Shown piece after piece: positions 1-7,903 of a stretch of DNA of 64,000 bases (the first letter of the stretch is position 1; every line of letters starts with the position of its first letter). Origin of the DNA: Bacillota bacterium. GTDB lineage: Bacteria; Bacillota; Sulfobacillia; Sulfobacillales; Sulfobacillaceae. The translations under genes and the position numbers were made by a program. Location: positions 1 through 64,000 of the forward strand of contig JAJZZA010000007.1 in the NCBI GenBank assembly GCA_021797825.1. Reading direction: 5' to 3'. The notes beneath the pieces were generated by a model. The model saw nothing but the letters and a program-made list of their open reading frames with translations, was not told where the DNA came from and did not search any database.

Positions 1-102
1 TGGCAACGCCCGCCGTCGGCACCCTTGGATTTCCCGGGGGGCGTGACACCCCGGACACGGCCGCAGGGCGGGCAACATGGTGATCAAAAACTGGGTGTAA
101 AG

Positions 103-132
103 CTGACAGACAGCCTCAAAAGCCGTTATACT
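103..132 (+). promoter_or_regulatory. Candidate sigma-A promoter
   Basis: CTGACA (103-108) and TATACT (127-132) are separated by 18 bases, close to the sigma-A consensus. The predicted start near 139 is followed by two hairpins and no plus-strand coding frame until about 1359, so the transcript would be a leader or a small RNA. This is a consensus match only. Confidence 0.4.
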
Positions 133-138
133 AAATCC

Positions 139-230
139 GGATTGCATGCACGGAGAGCAGGGGTCGGCTAGGACTCCCTGCTCTTGCCTCCTTTACGGAA
201 CGTTCTATTCCGTATCAAACCGGATCCAGG
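139..230 (+). ncRNA. Candidate small structured RNA (two hairpins)
   Basis: Downstream of the 103-132 promoter there is a perfect 9-bp stem, AGAGCAGGG (154-162) with CCCTGCTCT (176-184), and a second 7-bp stem, TACGGAA (194-200) with TTCCGTA (208-214). No open frame with a ribosome site follows. I do not recognise a known RNA family. A small RNA or an orphaned leader are both possible. The 3' end is not defined because I see no U tract. Confidence 0.25.
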
Positions 231-687
231 GATTCAATTCAAAGATTACGTCCGAATTTGCAAGATTTTGGCCCATGGCCCGCGGCCACGGAAAGCAGGA
301 CGAATCCTATGCGTTGCGGACAAATAACGTGAGACCTAACAGCCTTGGCGACCATTCTGCCCGCCACCATTTTCCTCCGGAGCGGAGACGGGTGGGTTCC
401 CGCCGACCCGTCGGGTCGGCGACTCCCGGGGCGTCCGGGATTGACGGGGCCGGACGCGCCGATTGCCGACTCCCCCCAAGGTCCTGCAGCCCGCTCCAAC
501 GCCCCTGCGGCTGAAGGCAAGTTCGGCGATCCAAGTCCATCACGGGCGCGATGGGGACGGTCGACTCCCTCGGCGTCGCGCCGAACTCGGCGTGGTCCCA
601 CGCCAAGCGTTGTTGCTGGTCGGTGTCGATTCACGCTGTTTTCCGCACATTCCCTCGGGATGAGTATCCGACACGACACACGATGAC

Positions 688-1170
688 TCATACCAGTCGA
701 TCGGTCCAGGGGTGCGAAATGCAAGGTTGAGGTAAGTTCTGCCGCAAATGATACCGATTGCCAAGCTCGGTCAACGGGTCGCGAATGGCCCAATCCGGGG
801 AAGGGGTGGGAACTTCGGCGGGATGGTCGATCACGACGACCACCACCCAATACCCCTGCTACCGGTAGGGAACCCGCCACCCGTGGAGCCAGACCATCTT
901 GGGCAATCCGTCGCCGGAACGGGTCCAGAGGGAAACCAGTAGGCCGGGAGCCAAGGCGGCTTGGATTTTCTCCCATGATTCGTCTCCGTGCGCGTCCGCC
1001 AAGCGCAAGGCCAACATCTCACCCCAAGGCGGTTCTTGGCCGCCATAGGAGGCGGCCGCCCAGAATCGCTGCGCATCGGCATTCATGCTCACCGTGTCCC
1101 CCGCCTCGGTGAGCAGCACCACCGGCAGCGGCAATTCATACAACACCTGAGCGACATCCCCAGGCCGCAA
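688..1170 (-). pseudogene. Decayed PAS-GGDEF signalling protein
   Basis: Reading from a TTG at 1170, the frame encodes a PAS-like segment (LPLPVVLLTEAGDTVSMNAD, then WLHGWRVPYR) and hits an in-frame TAG at 856-858. The same frame continues past this stop with YWVVVVIDHP, the expected last PAS strand, a linker and DPLTELGNRYHL, which is the classic start of a GGDEF (diguanylate cyclase) domain. It then ends at TGA 688-690. The rest of a GGDEF domain is not readable in one frame. Fragments down to about 350, such as MDLD and RSGG in another minus frame, may be scrambled remains. The gene would have made c-di-GMP or been a degenerate receptor. A PAS peptide of about 100 residues could still be translated. 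The AGGAGA ribosome-like site lies some 24 bases from the TTG, so the original start is uncertain. Confidence 0.6.
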
Positions 1171-1358
1171 ATCCGCCAGAGGTCCCGGTCCTTATCTCCT
1201 GCGCCCGGCATGACGGCCCGTTCGCCCACCCGCTTAAGGGGTCGGCCGGTTCCCGCTTGAGATATCCCCGCCAGGCGGGTAAGCTGGTGCGTGGGTTCGC
1301 CAGCCGCCGGGGACATCCGGCGAGCGGCCCGGACCCGTTTCGGAAAGGGGCCACGATC

Positions 1359-2267
1359 ATGGAGCAACGCACGCTGGGCCGCACCCGTCAGACCGTAAGC
1401 GTAGTCGGCTTAGGCGCCCTCGAGTTGGGCCGGAGGTGGGGGATTGGGCCAAAGCACCTGCAGACTGTTCCGACCGAGAAGGACGCTAGCCGCCTGTTGG
1501 ACGGTGCGCTCGATGCGGGAGTCACCCTCATTGATACCGCAGCCGCCTACCACCAAAGTGAACGGCGGATTGGCCAGGCCATCGCCCACCGCCGCACCGA
1601 ATATTTCTTGGCGACCAAGTGCGGCGAGCACAACGCCGAACCCGACACGTTTTACGATTTTTCCTACGGAGCCATCGAACGCTCCATCAAGGCCTCGTTA
1701 GCGAATCTCAAGACGACCCGCATCGATCTGCTCCAAATTCATTTCGGTCCGGAGCCGTGGCGAGTCATTGCCGAAGGCCATACCCTGCGGGCCATGCAGG
1801 ACGCACGCGAACAGGGTCTGGTCCGTTATCTGGGAGCTTCCTGCAACGTAGACGTGGCCGACGCGCTGATCCGGTCCGGAGAGTTTGACGCTTTGCAACT
1901 GGAGTATAACCTGCTCCAGCGGGACGCCGAGGACACCATCAAGCATGCCGCCGACCACGGACTGGGGGTCGTCGTGCGGTTTCCGCTGGCGATGGGATGG
2001 CTCACTCCGAGAGCGGCCGCGCTACTGCCCCATGATCCCGAGCGGGCAGCCAAAATGACTCCCCTCCTGTCGCTGGTTGACGGGGATTGGCAGGCTTTAT
2101 ACCGGCTTGCCCTGCATTTTGTGGCCAGGCTGCCCGAGGTCTCCTCGGTCCTCGTCGGGACCAAAAATCTCGACCATCTCACTCAAGCCATCCGCGCCTT
2201 GGCGGAGCCGATTCCGCCGGACTGGCTCCGCGCGGCAGCACGCGGGGAAGCGCCGAAACGGCGGTAA
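1359..2267 (+). CDS. Aldo/keto reductase
   Basis: A 302-residue protein of the aldo/keto reductase superfamily, NAD(P)H-dependent carbonyl reductases with a TIM-barrel fold. The N-terminus MEQRTLGRTRQTVSVVGLGA, DTAAAYHQSERRIGQAI (catalytic Asp/Tyr region), LATKCG (Lys) and LLQIHF (His region) follow the family order. The C-terminal SSVLVGTKNLDHLTQAI is the usual cofactor-binding part. The open frame extends upstream to 1257, but ATG 1359 is chosen because GGAAAGGGG (1342-1350) sits eight bases before it. It stands alone between a pseudogene and the toxin-antitoxin pair. The substrate cannot be told from sequence. Confidence 0.88.
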   Translation: MEQRTLGRTRQTVSVVGLGALELGRRWGIGPKHLQTVPTEKDASRLLDGALDAGVTLIDTAAAYHQSERRIGQAIAHRRTEYFLATKCGEHNAEPDTFYDFSYGAIERSIKASLANLKTTRIDLLQIHFGPEPWRVIAEGHTLRAMQDAREQGLVRYLGASCNVDVADALIRSGEFDALQLEYNLLQRDAEDTIKHAADHGLGVVVRFPLAMGWLTPRAAALLPHDPERAAKMTPLLSLVDGDWQALYRLALHFVARLPEVSSVLVGTKNLDHLTQAIRALAEPIPPDWLRAAARGEAPKRR

Positions 2268-2700
2268 GCGGCGGGATCGGGCGGCGTAGGGGACTGCGGG
2301 CCGGGCAATTTGGCCGCCGCGCGGTTGCCCGCCCGCACGAAACCCGCAACCCAGCCGGATAGTCCCCACCATCCGCCCAAGGCGTGGTGAGCCCACTACG
2401 GGCTTGGCAACCGTCTCAGACTCGGCCCACGTCCGCCCCCGTTAACATCCCCGAAGTGGCACCACGACCCTGCGAGGGGTCCGGTGCACCGCTTGCGACG
2501 CATCCAGCGGTCACGTCCTGCGCTAGCGTGCCGGCAGCGTGAGCGGACGCCATTTGACGGCCGCTATGGCTCACCGCCCGGTCGGTCCCGATCGCGGATA
2601 ACCCAGCGCCGGCCGCCGGGGTTCCGGGCGCACTGAACAGTCGGTGCACGCCGTCAAAGCACGGGCGCGTGTTGGCCTTTGAAATAGGGTCAAGACGGCG
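2268..2700. other. Gene-free stretch
   Basis: About 430 GC-rich bases between the reductase and the toxin gene. Short frames exist on both strands but none has a ribosome site, a recognisable domain or a convincing composition. Nothing further seen. Confidence 0.5.
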
Positions 2701-2976
2701 CTATGCTTTCGGGTGCCGCACTCGTGGACGATGGTCGCAAACCCTGAACACAATACCCTCAGCTCGAAACTGGCAGGTCAATCGCAGTTCCAGAGAAGCC
2801 CGAAGCTCCCAGACATCGCTCCGACCGAGGACGCGTTTGGTCTCGACGCTGGGATGATGAAGGTTGTCCTGGACCCGGTCAACGGCGTCCAACACGGCTT
2901 GCTGTTCGGATGGCGGCAACAGCCGGAAAGCCCGGACAAAACGGGCCGTGTAGTCGACGTTCACGGCTCGGCCCAC
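2701..2976 (-). CDS. RelE/ParE-like toxin
   Basis: A 91-residue basic protein resembling the RelE/ParE superfamily of toxins, small mRNA interferases or gyrase poisons. VDYTARFVRAFRLLPPSEQQ is the usual N-terminal strand-helix. The C-terminal half has the family beta-sheet with SDVWELRASLELRLTCQF and FRVCDHR. Its start overlaps the end of the AbrB-like gene by 16 bases, a typical translational coupling of antitoxin followed by toxin. A catalytic residue set is not obvious, so activity is inferred from context and fold pattern. It is probably repressed together with the antitoxin from a promoter upstream of 3266. Confidence 0.72.
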   Translation of the reverse strand: MGRAVNVDYTARFVRAFRLLPPSEQQAVLDAVDRVQDNLHHPSVETKRVLGRSDVWELRASLELRLTCQFRAEGIVFRVCDHRPRVRHPKA

Positions 2977-3266
2977 GCAGCAGCCGCCCGTTTTAGGGTC
3001 TCTGACGCCCGTTCGTCGGCGTGCCCGCGGATAACCCGCTCAGCCGCGATATCCTGATCCGCTTCCTGTTCCGCCAACTGCCAGGCGTCCTGCCAAAACC
3101 AGGCCTGGTCGGGATCGACCGGCAGGTGCCTCTTGGGCCGCAACAAAATGCCCCGGGCGCCCTCGACGATTTCCACTTCTACCGAATCGCCCTCCCGCAA
3201 TTGAAGGCGGTCGCGCACCGCTTTGGGCAAGGTAATTTGTCCATGACGGGTGAGTTTGGCAAGCAT
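2961..3266 (-). CDS. AbrB/MazE-like antitoxin
   Basis: A 101-residue protein beginning with a swapped-hairpin AbrB/SpoVT DNA-binding domain: LTRHGQITLPKAVRDRLQLR, then GDSVEVEIVEG and GILLRPK (residues 3-45). The acidic, helical C-terminal half (QAWFWQDAWQLAEQEADQDI) is suited to wrapping a toxin. It is the first gene of the pair with the RelE-like toxin. AAAGGGG lies upstream of ATG 3266, and a TATAAT (minus strand, 3325-3320) lies 54 bases before the start with no clear -35 box. AbrB-type antitoxins are more often paired with MazF or YhaV toxins, so the RelE-like partner is a mixed arrangement. Confidence 0.78.
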   Translation of the reverse strand: MLAKLTRHGQITLPKAVRDRLQLREGDSVEVEIVEGARGILLRPKRHLPVDPDQAWFWQDAWQLAEQEADQDIAAERVIRGHADERASETLKRAAAAWAEP

Positions 3267-3623
3267 TGCACTCGGCCCCTTTGAAGCGAAATAAGCAATC
3301 GGGCAACGGCCTCGATTCCATTATACGCCCAAACGGAGGCATCGCGAGCGGCGCATCCGCCAAAATACCGCCGAAGCCTGGGCCATTGTCATAGCCGTCT
3401 GGAGCCCTGGTGGCGATCCGACTCGCACGGACCTCGCGGTGCCCAACCGGCCCGCGCCGGTCAGCTACTCCCCGCCTTCACAAAAGGATCCGCGCCTGGC
3501 AAACCGCAATCCCGGCGCATCGCGCAAGGCCGCCCGACAGCGTTCTTCCGGCGCCGGGCGAGCCATCGCCGTGGCTTGACGATCCCGCCCGCCTTCGCGA
3601 CGATTCGCGGGGCGGCACCCGGG
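3267..3623. other. Gene-free stretch with likely antitoxin promoter
   Basis: About 350 bases between the antitoxin start and the end of the EAL gene. The only signal is the TATAAT on the minus strand at 3325-3320. Both flanking genes point left, so the remaining part probably holds the 3' end of the EAL transcript, but I see no clear terminator hairpin. Confidence 0.4.
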
Positions 3624-4451
3624 TCAGCCCCCCGCCTGCTCGGAAACTCGGTCATGCCGCCGCCTCCCCGGCAATTCCACCACCCGGTGCGCGGGTAAGG
3701 GGTGCTCGGGCAGCGCCACCGGCTCCAGCCGGGGACGCCTTTCGGGCCGACCGAACAGAAATCCTTGCGCGTAACGGACCCCCGCCTGGCGAAGCGCGAC
3801 GAATTCGCCGGGGGTTTCGACCCCTTCCGCGATGACGGCGATGCCCAACGTGTGGCAGAGAGCCGCCACCGCCTTGACAACCTCCTGTTTCCAGCGATCA
3901 CTGTCAATATCGACAATGATTGCCCGATCCAATTTGAGGATGTCCGGACGTAGGGTGAGTATCGCTCCCGGTCCCATATATCCCGCCCCATAATCGTCCA
4001 GGGCTATCGGATGGCCGGCGGCGCGCCAGTTGTCCACCTGTTGCAGCAGCAGCGGATTATCCAGCACCGGCTGCTGCTCGGACAGTTCCAGCGCCACCCG
4101 ATGCGACGGAACCTCGCGGACGCCCACAACCGTCGGGATGTCGAGGCTCAATACATCCACGTTCATGAAGAGAAATTGGTGAGCCGGCAGATCGCCCAGG
4201 CGTTGCAATGCCAGACGCCGGGCGTTCGCCTCCAAAATATCGCGGTAGCCGAGCCGGGTGGCCGCGGCAAATAATACCCCGGGCGACTCCCAAGAGGTTC
4301 CCGGTCCCCCTCTCAGCAACGCCTCGTGACCGACCACCTGACCCGTGTCGGCATCGATAATCGGCTGCAAGGCGCTCCAAAGCTCGTGTCCCAAATCTTT
4401 CATCTCCCCGTACACCGGCTGGGCGCGGTTTGTTTTTGAGCACACGCTCAC
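3624..4451 (-). CDS. EAL-domain c-di-GMP phosphodiesterase
   Basis: A 275-residue, essentially stand-alone EAL domain predicted to hydrolyse cyclic di-GMP to pGpG in the cytoplasm. Family motifs appear in order: HEALLRG, FMNVDVLS, ALELSEQ, LDDYGAGYMG, ILKLDR and AEGVET. The canonical metal and catalytic residues (E of EAL, N, E, DD, K, E) all appear present, so the enzyme is probably active. The last 30 residues are basic and low-complexity. The frame starts at GTG 4451. ATG 4403 (MKDLGHELWSALQPI) is an alternative start that still leaves a whole domain, and the ribosome site is weak for both. It lies close to the wrecked PAS-GGDEF gene, so the synthase side of a local c-di-GMP pair may have been lost. 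Confidence 0.85.
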   Translation of the reverse strand: MSVCSKTNRAQPVYGEMKDLGHELWSALQPIIDADTGQVVGHEALLRGGPGTSWESPGVLFAAATRLGYRDILEANARRLALQRLGDLPAHQFLFMNVDVLSLDIPTVVGVREVPSHRVALELSEQQPVLDNPLLLQQVDNWRAAGHPIALDDYGAGYMGPGAILTLRPDILKLDRAIIVDIDSDRWKQEVVKAVAALCHTLGIAVIAEGVETPGEFVALRQAGVRYAQGFLFGRPERRPRLEPVALPEHPLPAHRVVELPGRRRHDRVSEQAGG

Positions 4452-4740
4452 GCACTATGCGGTATTCGTGAGAGATACCGGAACTCCTTGTTATCGCCCC
4501 GACTTTCGCAGCACCGTCCGAATGCGACCAAGCCACCTGGCTTTGGCGGCCTTTTGGCCGAGCCCCGCGGCGGCCCGGGACTGCTGGCCGGGCATTGCCC
4601 CGTCGAGGCGCCAAAGAGGGTGATGCTCCCCGGGGGCGACACGCTCATCCCGCCGGACATCGGGCGGCGGCTTAGCCCCCGGCGGCTCACGCGGCAGGCT
4701 TCCGCCTGCCCCTTTCAATCCGGACTGACCATCGCCCGCT

Positions 4741-6129
4741 CTAATATTGGTAATATAAGGAGCGTTTTTTTCGAATCAAGTATCCGCCTCCCCACCAGCC
4801 ACCCAGACTCACCAGCGCGTTCACCGCCAGCCCCAAACGCGGCCAGGCCTGGCCAACCAGCCCCAATCCGGACACTACGACGAATATCCCCAGCACGCTC
4901 AAGGTTAGCGTGACCACCAAGCGCTTGGGCATCGTGACCGGCACGGTGCCCAAGCGAAAATAGACCATGGCGAACGAAGAGACCACGATACTGGCATAGG
5001 TCAAAAGGAGGGCATTAAACAGCAAAAGCGGCCGGTGGATGTCGCCGGCCATCCATTCGGCGCCGAACAGCAACAGGACCAGGGCGGTGCCGGTGGGGAC
5101 CAGCGACAGCAAGCGGCTTCGCCAGTAACGGTCGGGGGCAATAGGTGCCATGAAGCGAAGCGACATGCTCTGAATCGGCACCACGGAAAAGATGCTGGTG
5201 CCGAGCTGCAATCCCACCAGGCCGAACCAATAGATTGGCGCCCGTCCCAAAACCACCGGCACCCCCACACCCAAGAGCAACAGCACCGGCAGCAGCCATC
5301 GGGTCTTGCGCATAATCGCTCGATCGCGCCACCAAAACAGCCGGGCCAGCCCCCCGCCAGGGTTCTGCCACTGGTGATTTTCGGCAACGGCGGCCACCCC
5401 ATCGCCCAGGCGCGCAGCGGCATCCGAGAATTCCCGCTTGAGCGGAAGCAACGTCAAGCCCATACCGCTCGCTATCACGCCGGCCATAACGAAAAGACTC
5501 GGGTCGGGACGCCCTTGGGCCAGATGGATAAGCAAGGTTCCCGGTATTCGGCTGAAACGGGGAGCGTGCTGCATTAAAAACGGGTACCCGATACCGACAA
5601 TCACCATGAGCAATCCCATCAGCCCGGCAGCGCTTGGGCGCATCTTTTCCGGCAGCCGGGAGACCACGACGCTGACAAACCCGGTTCCCACTCCCAGATA
5701 GATAAAAAAGGCCGCGGAAAACAGCAGCGCCCCGGTCAGGATGGCCCAGACCGGACGGTACCGCAAGCTCAGGGTGAGGGTGATGCCGATGGACAACGTC
5801 AGCGCATTGAGCCCGGCGATGACCGCCATCCCGAGCAACGCCATGACCATTTTCGACCGCGGCGGGACCGGCGCCATCCCGAGCAGACCGGATTGGGCTA
5901 CGCTTAGCGTGCGAATAAAGCTGTGGGACACCTGCATCAGGCCGAACACCGTCACATACAGGACAACCATGGTGATGCCGGTTGCCGCCGAATGGGAATC
6001 TTTGGCCACCATCACCGCAATCAGCGCCACTTGAAAGACGACACTGGCGACCAGCGGAAACAGTCCCTGAAACGTCAGCAGTTGGCGGCGCAGGAAGAGC
6101 ATTTGCCACCGCACCAGATATCGGGTCAC
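4741..6129 (-). CDS. ABC-2 type transporter permease
   Basis: A hydrophobic protein of 462 residues with about ten predicted membrane segments, for example LFPLVASVVFQVALIAVMVA, MVVLYVTVFGLMQV, WAILTGALLFSAAFFIYLGV and LVVTLTLSVLGIFVVVSGLG. It is the membrane half of a two-component ABC exporter. Start GTG 6129 is chosen because GGAGGG precedes it and it overlaps the stop of the ATPase gene (GTGA), giving translational coupling. The frame reads further upstream to 6213, but that part lies inside the ATPase gene. The N-terminus VTRYLVRWQMLFLRRQL fits the cytoplasmic start of such permeases. The cargo is unknown; drugs, lipids or peptides are possible. Confidence 0.8.
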   Translation of the reverse strand: MTRYLVRWQMLFLRRQLLTFQGLFPLVASVVFQVALIAVMVAKDSHSAATGITMVVLYVTVFGLMQVSHSFIRTLSVAQSGLLGMAPVPPRSKMVMALLGMAVIAGLNALTLSIGITLTLSLRYRPVWAILTGALLFSAAFFIYLGVGTGFVSVVVSRLPEKMRPSAAGLMGLLMVIVGIGYPFLMQHAPRFSRIPGTLLIHLAQGRPDPSLFVMAGVIASGMGLTLLPLKREFSDAAARLGDGVAAVAENHQWQNPGGGLARLFWWRDRAIMRKTRWLLPVLLLLGVGVPVVLGRAPIYWFGLVGLQLGTSIFSVVPIQSMSLRFMAPIAPDRYWRSRLLSLVPTGTALVLLLFGAEWMAGDIHRPLLLFNALLLTYASIVVSSFAMVYFRLGTVPVTMPKRLVVTLTLSVLGIFVVVSGLGLVGQAWPRLGLAVNALVSLGGWWGGGYLIRKKRSLYYQY

Positions 6130-6857
6130 GATCCCTCCTCCGTCAACTGCAAAAAGACCGCTTCGAGCGTTTGCTCGCCATCGGTGAGCAGATCGCCCGG
6201 GGCCCCGTCCCACACAATCCGGCCGCGATGCATTATCAGGACGCGGCCGCAGAGCCTCTGCGCCATGTCCAGCAGATGGGTCGAAAGCAGGATGCTGTGG
6301 CCCTGGGCGCAGTATGTGCGAAAGACCTCTTGCAGGGCCAACGCACTAGCCGGGTCCAGACCCACGGTGGGTTCATCCGCCAGCAGCAACAAAGGTTCGT
6401 GCACCAGTTGCGCCACCAAGGCCAATTTTTGTTGCATCCCATGCGAATAACCGTCGCATCGGCGGTGAATCGCATCGTGCAATTGAAACCGGCGTACCAG
6501 CGGTTCGGCACGCGAGGACACGACCTCCGCCGACAGGCCGTACAAACCGCCCACAAACAGGATGTACTCCCATCCGGTCAGCAACGGAACCATCATCGGC
6601 TGATCGGCCAGATAACCCAGGGATTGTTTGGCCGCCAGCGGATGAGTAGCCATCGAGTACTGGCCGTAGGCAACACTCCCCGAAGTTGGCTCCATCAAGC
6701 CCGCCAACATCCGCAGGGTTGTTGTCTTGCCCGCGCCATTGGGGCCTAAAAGCCCCACCAAGGTCCCGGGCGCAATTGCCATATCCACGCCATCCACCGC
6801 CACCAGGCCGCCAAACCGACGGCACAGGCCGGTAGCCGTCATAATGCTTTGTGTCAT
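6126..6857 (-). CDS. ABC transporter ATP-binding protein
   Basis: A 243-residue ATPase that would power the adjacent ABC-2 permease. Walker A is GPNGAGKTTT, the Q-loop region is GYLADQPMM, the signature is SHGMQQKLALVAQL (a degenerate LSGGQ, as common in ABC-2 exporters), Walker B is LLLLADEPTVGLDP and the H-loop is LSTHLLDMAQ. ATG 6857 is chosen because AAGGAGG precedes it, although the open frame extends to 6899. The gene is first in a two-gene operon with a four-base overlap. Substrate unknown. Confidence 0.88.
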   Translation of the reverse strand: MTQSIMTATGLCRRFGGLVAVDGVDMAIAPGTLVGLLGPNGAGKTTTLRMLAGLMEPTSGSVAYGQYSMATHPLAAKQSLGYLADQPMMVPLLTGWEYILFVGGLYGLSAEVVSSRAEPLVRRFQLHDAIHRRCDGYSHGMQQKLALVAQLVHEPLLLLADEPTVGLDPASALALQEVFRTYCAQGHSILLSTHLLDMAQRLCGRVLIMHRGRIVWDGAPGDLLTDGEQTLEAVFLQLTEEGS

Positions 6858-7903
6858 GCTGACGCCTCCTTGCTGCGATGGCCGCAACCAAGGTGCCAAT
6901 CCAGGCTAAACGCGCCGCCACGGCGTCTTAGGCACCGGTAACCATCGAAGCTCGCATAAATTGTGTCCGCGCCATTTCCAAGCCGGTCAATGGCATCTTT
7001 TGGGCCGGAGCGCCGCCGGGATCATCTTAAGGCCGAGGAATGCTTTCCTCCAACTCAAACCCGATGACGCCAAACCGGGGTGGCCAGTCAGCGCACGCCT
7101 CCGTCCGCCGGCCGAGGCGGTGCGGGCGGCACCGTGGCGTTTCGTGCGCGCGCCGCCGGCAGCACAAGATGGCACTGCGGGCCGCAATCCATCCCATCTT
7201 ACGAGCCGGACCCTCCCCTTTTCACCGGGGAGCGGCCCGCCGGGATTTCCCGTTTCTGGCCATACCGACCCCAATCCGCCACCTTCCTGCGTTCTGGCCA
7301 CGCGTCCTCTGGGGACCGGCGCTCAGTGGCCGGAATCTTTGTGAACCGGGCCGGCCGCCTGGAGTACCCCGCCGGCAAGAGTCCGCGGACCCAGGTCGCC
7401 CCCGCCGCCACGCCCGGAGCCCAGGGGTTTGGCCGCGCCGACAACCCTCCCCGGTCACGCTGCCGCTCGGCTCCCCGGACCGCACCCCGGTAGCCGGATA
7501 ATGGACGGCCTGCCGCGGGCCCGGTCGAGCCGTGGAGGCAAGGCGACCCGGCCCGAAGCGAACGGTCCTTGCCCTTCCGGCCGGGGAGGACGGCCGACTG
7601 GCCCTTCGTCTTAGGCTCCGAACCGCCAAAAGGCAACGTACCGGCGATGGCGCCCCGGCGTGCCGGAACCGGACCCCAAAGCCAGGGCCGAATAGAAAGG
7701 CCGATCGTTTTACGCGTACCGGAACCCGGACCGCCGCGGGGTGCTCTTCCGAGATGCCCTGTCCACCCCTGCCGGCAGGATGTCCGCGCGGTTCGACAGC
7801 GGGCCTCATCCCAAGGCTGGATCTGGGCCTGGCGCGATCCGGGGCGACCGGGTAGCCGGATCAAGAGCGGACACGCCCCTCGCCTGGCCGACACCTCTCG
7901 CCT
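6858..7903. other. 1-kb gene-free GC-rich stretch
   Basis: Overlapping frames occur on both strands, the longest on the minus strand at 7199-7894. Their translations are Gly/Pro/Arg-rich without domain motifs and none has a ribosome site, so they look like compositional artefacts. The stretch should contain the promoter of the ABC exporter operon near 6858-6950, but I could not identify it with confidence. No tRNA or hairpin array was recognised. Confidence 0.45.

Noticed and set aside
146-976. Long overlapping frames at the left end (146-514 plus, 239-976 minus)
   Set aside because: No ribosome sites, Arg/Pro-rich translations, and they overlap the better supported PAS-GGDEF relic.
5035-6749. 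Plus-strand frames of up to 255 codons across the ABC exporter genes
   Set aside because: They are antisense to genes with intact ATPase and membrane motifs; translations are Gln/His-rich shadows.
7040-7894. Frames on both strands in the 1-kb gap before the GH15 gene
   Set aside because: Open only because of high GC; no domain, no ribosome site, Gly/Pro/Arg composition.
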